Assembly: GCA_934446465.1 (NCBI GenBank)
Contig: CAKSEF010000063.1
Coordinates: 1 to 8,490 of the forward strand
Source: an uncultured Oscillospiraceae bacterium
GTDB taxonomy: Bacteria; Bacillota; Clostridia; Oscillospirales; JAAYXM01
Direction of reading: 5' to 3'
Length of the DNA stretch: 8,490 nucleotides
This document shows positions 7,101 through 8,490 of this stretch, piece after piece; position 1 is the first letter of the stretch, and each line of letters opens with the position of its first letter. Under the pieces are notes generated by a model. The model saw only the letters and a list, made by a program, of their open reading frames with translations. It had not been told where the DNA came from and ran no database searches. The position numbers and the translations under genes are program-made.

Positions 7101-8490
7101 TACTCGGCGGAAACGAGCACCTTTACAGCATTCACGCAACATCAAATTCTATAGCAGAGACAAAAGGATTAAATCTCGTTCCGCAGGCGGATGAAAACGG
7201 AAACTATGTGGGCTCATACGCAGGTGCGGATGTTCCGTTCGGAAAGGACCCAAATTCACCTGACGCATGGACGTACTATACGCAGTATCCGCGCGGGTTC
7301 TCGTGGCTCAATAATGTCGACAGAGCTGACACACCCGAGGATAAATTCGAGGTTGATTTTGAAATCAAGGACTTTAAAAAATCAATCAGCGATTCGCGCG
7401 GACTTCGCTTGAGAATGACAATGCTTGACGTTCAGAACAGCGGAGTTAAAACAGAGGTTGCAATAGCCGACGGATACCCGCCTCAGCGTGCTGAAAATAA
7501 GAGCATCGACAAGCTGAAATACGTCTTGGTAAAGAAACAGGGAACGAACCTTGACGACCTGTTTACGTCTGTGTATGAACCTTACCGCAATACGCGTCGG
7601 ATAAAGGATATATCCGAAGTTGAGGTAAGCGTCGTTTCGGGAACAGAGAGCGCAAATGACCGCGTGCGCGCCATCTGCGTCGAGCGCACAAACGGAATGA
7701 GGGACTATATCGTCTACGCTACAAACAATAATGTAAGGTATAACATCGGCGGTATATTCGATTTCAGCGGTTTTGTCGGAGTTTATACGATGAATGGCGA
7801 TAAGTGCATTTATTCGTACTTAAACGACGGAACAGTAATAGGAGATAAATCTTTTGACAAGGCTTCTGTTACGGGTACGGTTGCCGACTTTACGCGTGAG
7901 TATTCCTTTGACAACGAAATATTGATGAGACCTGACAATGCAATTACCGACAGCGAACTGCAATCGCTCGGCGGAAGATATGTTTATATCGATAACGGAG
8001 ATGAACGCGGAAGTGCGTATAAGATTCTCAAAGCAGAACGACGGGGAAGCAATGTCGCACTGGATATAGGAGATGTAACGCTAATCAGAAAGCACGTTGA
8101 CTCAACGGACGACTCGAAAGGGTATTTATACAATATCGCTAAAAACAAGACGGCAAAAATAGCACTTTCCGCATCAGATGATAATGCACCGGTATTCAAT
8201 GTGTCGGATGACTCATACACGACAACCGCAGGGAATTTGTTCGAAATCACAATATCGGCAGTCGGTGCTGACGGAGAAAAGATAAAGTACTCGCTCGAAA
8301 ATGCACCGGGCAATGCCCGAACAGATTCTGAAACAGGCAAGATAACGTGGAAGACTGACGCATCACAGGTTGGAGATAACCACTTTGCCGTAACGGCAAC
8401 GGACGAATCAGGCCGCGAAAGCACGTTCCACTTCACGGTCAAGGTATACGGCGCAACGACTTCGAGCGGCGGTGGCGGAGGAGGCGGCGG
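1115..8490 (+). CDS. Large secreted heparinase II/III-like polysaccharide lyase with N-terminal carbohydrate-binding-like and Ig-like modules (3' end outside window)
   Basis: One frame stays open for 2458 codons to the window edge. Layout by residue: signal peptide 1-23; beta-sandwich module A1 26-210 and Ig1 211-329; A2 330-503 and Ig2 504-618; Big_2-type Ig3 619-710 and Ig4 711-804; A3 805-968 and Ig5 969-1082; Ig6 1083-1171; Ig7 1172-1266; lyase about 1267-2355; He_PIG-like Ig 2357-2447; glycine run from 2452. Lyase evidence: SGNFGFPQ (N1640), SYNVNWH (Y1704), GGHGHKD (H1872, H1874, D1876), DLGYP (D1892), SHNTVMVD (H1915), VYRRSL (1973-1978), VDFFRVLGG and YSIHATS (H2007). These follow the order seen in heparinase II/III-like proteins (PL12/15/17/21-type fold), which cleave uronate-containing polysaccharides by beta-elimination. 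The protein is much larger than usual family members (about 600-900 residues). The exact PL family and substrate are not determinable here. It is probably wall-anchored by domains beyond the edge (inference). The start is set by AGGAG plus the signal peptide. Confidence 0.9.
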   Translation, partial: MKRAVALLISLVMVFSYMPLSFATGDIVLDFTKISNINYNKPENIPSNWDGTAGGFSVVPDETNSVRRSGRSAKFVNSSNVKEDVMMIDVGTNSEQWPKDTSADDRFTVEADVPNAGWYTVKLRAGQWYAGGYFYIFVNGQYAGLCNSYDGRKSSETIKMAIRDEEVLNTLYLSPDENGKVKISFLCVKNSPEYSGLGRLCIQKLTLSPCSVQPEFDSIAENLPDEISVGDSVEFESCALLSDGSYFRSGAYKFDGTGNTDGITAEITDGNSASVSLNTESFLSDGRLSGTIKGVSAGRCEVTISVTVDGVLQTKKKTITVSEATEAKPFEIEMTRDTMEYTDKTAPSADWKTEGFDIVLDKTTTSKSRYLGPKVDGGELGIIKPVQLVIGGVKKLWPVEKSSMFTIRKNVSAAGYYKINMQAIRWYAASTFAVYVNDEYVGTYSCFDPEDSAKTMDLGQKESLNTVYLPKGYAEISFRPIRADYEKGVNFLPYKMFFEPAGIDELGVSKIDVPLKKKIVIGEDRDSSVSVLMNDDSMRRFGLGNDGADDSENKVEVVSSNTSVAEIKDVKYGESGEDASASFTVSPVAFGNAVITVKVTADGKLYTKTVPIEVIDTPTLASVNLSFESDSIPVSRKTNAKLELLRSDDEPYTDEYSAEYESLNPKIAEVDKLTGEVTGISEGVASIKVKVIGNGAEVCGEGRITVTPKPILESISVSADKSQILVGGTANIILNGKLNDGSDADMSSYSATYRSTNTAVATVDENGVVTAVGEGSSDIYASVTNEGSVVFSGKVTVNVFEKLPNVAIDFTKTTTEKQDVWVYTSTPGYTVIKSESKCGEFRSYNYPNGRTLLHISGGTSDSKLWWPDLSISNRALTIEIDIPFESDYGVTLNGGEYFAGAAFSVFIDGKYIGDHNFYNPRTNLYSGDTNILNTVHLDAGSHKVVFRMCQSWRSPAYLLLDTLTFIPRSEILEVSDIETTVPEKIAIGERFDGSAAVRMSDGTVRWFGLDESGLTSAENAISAVLSGDCAELNSFGYRQVNTGNNAFSIIGKSAGTTELKITANVNGSVKEKSFYISVEDDPLASAEIKTSSEEIFKGDSVRLIPIAVLESGRMLDESNISVSYSSENANIVQIENGILNAVSEGKTRINAETEFNGIKKTCYIDVEVLPESLFDVQITAGGSKYIRITDKENDTAPLYVTAKTNLGNEVDLSGADVTVEALTPEYATIDSENNIHGVSEGEARFKVTVNLNGRIIKKEVALTAVIGKSRASYKTAEKAAAARENAKKYSWTRSEVDGYVDKADRYVDSLNAIYDMIASEGIPRATHVGSVSDPLSTVCRYCNTELANEYGLYPWIHNPLRRPWKIQCPECKRLFPSNDFGSFYKLGLNEYGEFDRMRALEAHAKLFGDLSAPEGSDAYYGYGKGYLKNDLYPDVATVSTLNGGAGLREGENVDTWGVDDGMGYVPKDKNGNQYKYSNGVGERHTYIAEYLHYGIWRNDTSNGGVVARAIKNCAYAYFYTGEKKYGRVAAILLDRLADFYPDYDLSLCGTKVQNSHGGLQTGKTIGCIWETGQATDYATAYDMVFDMYDDEYVLDYIRNKSKKIKMHYAKNTASQIRTNFEDRFLRVALEGLVDCSISGNFGFPQKTNAIAAVVLDTMPDTEKWLKYLMAPGFRRKNPCLGGGINARLIDDVDADGQGNEASSYNVNWHTSLIEVEDAMEGYDRYDNADLYNNPKFVKMFYANIPLISSGYTPQIGDSSRTLEKDYWATQNQMIKGFERLKDPVFAQVLYLMNGNSEVGLHYGIETKSPERLEQEVKAVIDTYGTLNADSDLMANFGFAILRDGDSFENGNIATRKNTKRDVWMYFGSNGGHGHKDTLNLGMTAFGLNFMPDLGYPELTGKQPNRLQWVSSTLSHNTVMVDVDEMSQGRVVKTQLDEQKVVDEPRGNVYHFDNTDKVKLIDVDASYVYDKTDVYRRSLIMVKIDDETSYTVDFFRVLGGNEHLYSIHATSNSIAETKGLNLVPQADENGNYVGSYAGADVPFGKDPNSPDAWTYYTQYPRGFSWLNNVDRADTPEDKFEVDFEIKDFKKSISDSRGLRLRMTMLDVQNSGVKTEVAIADGYPPQRAENKSIDKLKYVLVKKQGTNLDDLFTSVYEPYRNTRRIKDISEVEVSVVSGTESANDRVRAICVERTNGMRDYIVYATNNNVRYNIGGIFDFSGFVGVYTMNGDKCIYSYLNDGTVIGDKSFDKASVTGTVADFTREYSFDNEILMRPDNAITDSELQSLGGRYVYIDNGDERGSAYKILKAERRGSNVALDIGDVTLIRKHVDSTDDSKGYLYNIAKNKTAKIALSASDDNAPVFNVSDDSYTTTAGNLFEITISAVGADGEKIKYSLENAPGNARTDSETGKITWKTDASQVGDNHFAVTATDESGRESTFHFTVKVYGATTSSGGGGGGG
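1190..2101 (+). repeat. Composite module copy 1 (binding-like module A1 + Ig1) within the lyase
   Basis: Residues 26-329. Module A1 opens DIVLDFTK, carries GWYTVKLRAGQWYAGGYFYI (from G117) and then FVNGQYAG, then LNTLYL (from L168), and closes with a hydrophobic strand before SPC. This is the pattern of a jelly-roll carbohydrate-binding module (CBM6/35-like in style; no family assignment is possible by eye). The following Ig-like domain ends TKKKTITVSEA. It shares the SDG...FRSG turn region (F247) with the Ig domains after copies 2 and 3. The copies are diverged at protein level, not DNA repeats. Confidence 0.6.
2102..2968 (+). repeat. Composite module copy 2 (A2 + Ig2) within the lyase
   Basis: Residues 330-618. 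A2 opens FEIEMTRDT and carries GYYKINMQAIRWYAASTFAV (from G415) followed by YVNDEYVG, then LNTVYLPKGYAEI (from L464), and closes KMFFEPAG. The spacing between the two motifs is 49 residues, against 51 in copy 1 and 45 in copy 3. Ig2 contains MRRFGLGNDG (F541-G542), matching RWFGLDESG in copy 3. Two more Big_2-type domains (residues 619-804) separate this copy from copy 3. Confidence 0.6.
3527..4360 (+). repeat. Composite module copy 3 (A3 + Ig5) within the lyase
   Basis: Residues 805-1082. A3 opens NVAIDFTKTT, close to DIVLDFTKIS of copy 1. It carries DYGVTLNGGEYFAGAAFSVF (from D887) followed by IDGKYIG, then LNTVHLDAGSHKV (from L932), and closes LTFIPR. Ig5 contains RWFGLDESG (F1007-G1008). 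It has several exposed-type aromatics (LWWPD, YFAG, SW), as expected of a sugar-binding surface, but binding is inferred only. Confidence 0.6.
4913..8176 (+). other. Heparinase II/III-like catalytic region of the lyase
   Basis: Residues 1267-2354. A charged Ala/Lys-rich helical entry leads into a helical domain (about 1290-1830) that holds C1339-R-Y-C1342 and C1368-P-E-C1371, then the GNFGFPQ and SYNVNWH loops where the family places its Asn/His and Tyr catalytic residues. The beta-sandwich part (about 1850-2350) has HGHKD, DLGYP, SHNTV, YRRSL and VDFFRV. Its tail LDIGDVTLIRKHVD...GYLYNI fits the last strands of the lyase beta domain. Boundaries are approximate. Which residues are catalytic is inferred from motif order in PL15/17/21 relatives. 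Confidence 0.8.
8183..8455 (+). other. Putative Ig (He_PIG-like) domain after the lyase
   Basis: Residues 2357-2447. It opens NAPVFNV, has TAGNLFEITISAVGADGEKI, KYSLENAPG and the diagnostic TGKITWKTDASQVGDNHFAV turn, then TATDESG and a final FTVKVYG strand. This follows the He_PIG pattern (YSL.gaP...id..tG.i.WtP...qvG...vtvtvtD). It probably acts as a spacer between the catalytic unit and a C-terminal anchor. Confidence 0.75.
8468..8490 (+). other. Poly-glycine linker, cut by the window edge
   Basis: Seven complete glycine codons plus GG follow ATTSS. Mixed GGC/GGT/GGA codons argue for a selected peptide linker rather than a sequencing artefact. In clostridial surface proteins such linkers commonly lead into SLH repeats; that is an expectation, not seen here. 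Confidence 0.8.

Noticed and set aside
8060..8112. Dockerin-like stretch (LDIGDVTLIRKHVD)
   Set aside because: It resembles the DVTLIxKY helix of dockerins, but there is only one copy, and the Asp/Asn-rich calcium loop (DxNxDG) is missing. It fits the final strands of the lyase beta domain better.
8465..8490. Glycine-codon run as a phase-variable simple repeat
   Set aside because: Codons are mixed (GGC, GGT, GGA), so there is no long homopolymer or perfect unit repeat likely to slip. It reads as a peptide linker.

Overview
The window holds two consecutive plus-strand genes for large secreted modular proteins, and both are cut by the window edges. Positions 1-1005 are the last 334 codons of a cell-surface or secreted protein built from Ig-like and InlB-B-repeat-like (beta-grasp) modules. 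A strong intrinsic terminator follows, then a 109-bp intergenic gap. From 1115 a single uninterrupted reading frame runs to the last base (2458 complete codons, no stop). No RNA gene, mobile element, CRISPR array or minus-strand gene could be supported, and no non-coding stretch exceeds about 110 bp.

The second gene is the main content. Its product starts with a Sec signal peptide. Next come about 1240 residues of repeated beta-sandwich material: three copies of a carbohydrate-binding-like module, each followed by a related Ig-like domain, with further bacterial Ig-like (Big_2-type) domains between. After that comes a heparinase II/III-like polysaccharide lyase: a helical region containing a CxxC-x25-CxxC pair, then a beta-sandwich region with an HGHKD motif and SHNTV. 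The chain then has a putative Ig (He_PIG-like) domain and enters a glycine run at the right edge. In Clostridia such glycine linkers often precede S-layer-homology (SLH) anchoring repeats, so a wall-anchored enzyme is inferred; the anchor itself is outside the window.

The likely source is a Gram-positive anaerobe of the class Clostridia, probably an uncultured gut or rumen type that degrades polysaccharides. This rests on the architecture (signal peptide, many Ig domains, lyase, glycine linker), the AGGAG-type ribosome site, the intermediate base composition and the List_Bact-type repeats in the neighbour. Pectin degraders with many SLH-tethered lyases, such as Monoglobus, would fit the style, but the sequence does not allow a genus call.

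Functionally, the lyase would cut an acidic (uronate-containing) polysaccharide by beta-elimination outside the cell, with the N-terminal modules holding substrate or spacing the enzyme away from the wall. The upstream protein is also extracellular, but the terminator between them argues against a simple shared operon. The substrate cannot be read from the sequence.
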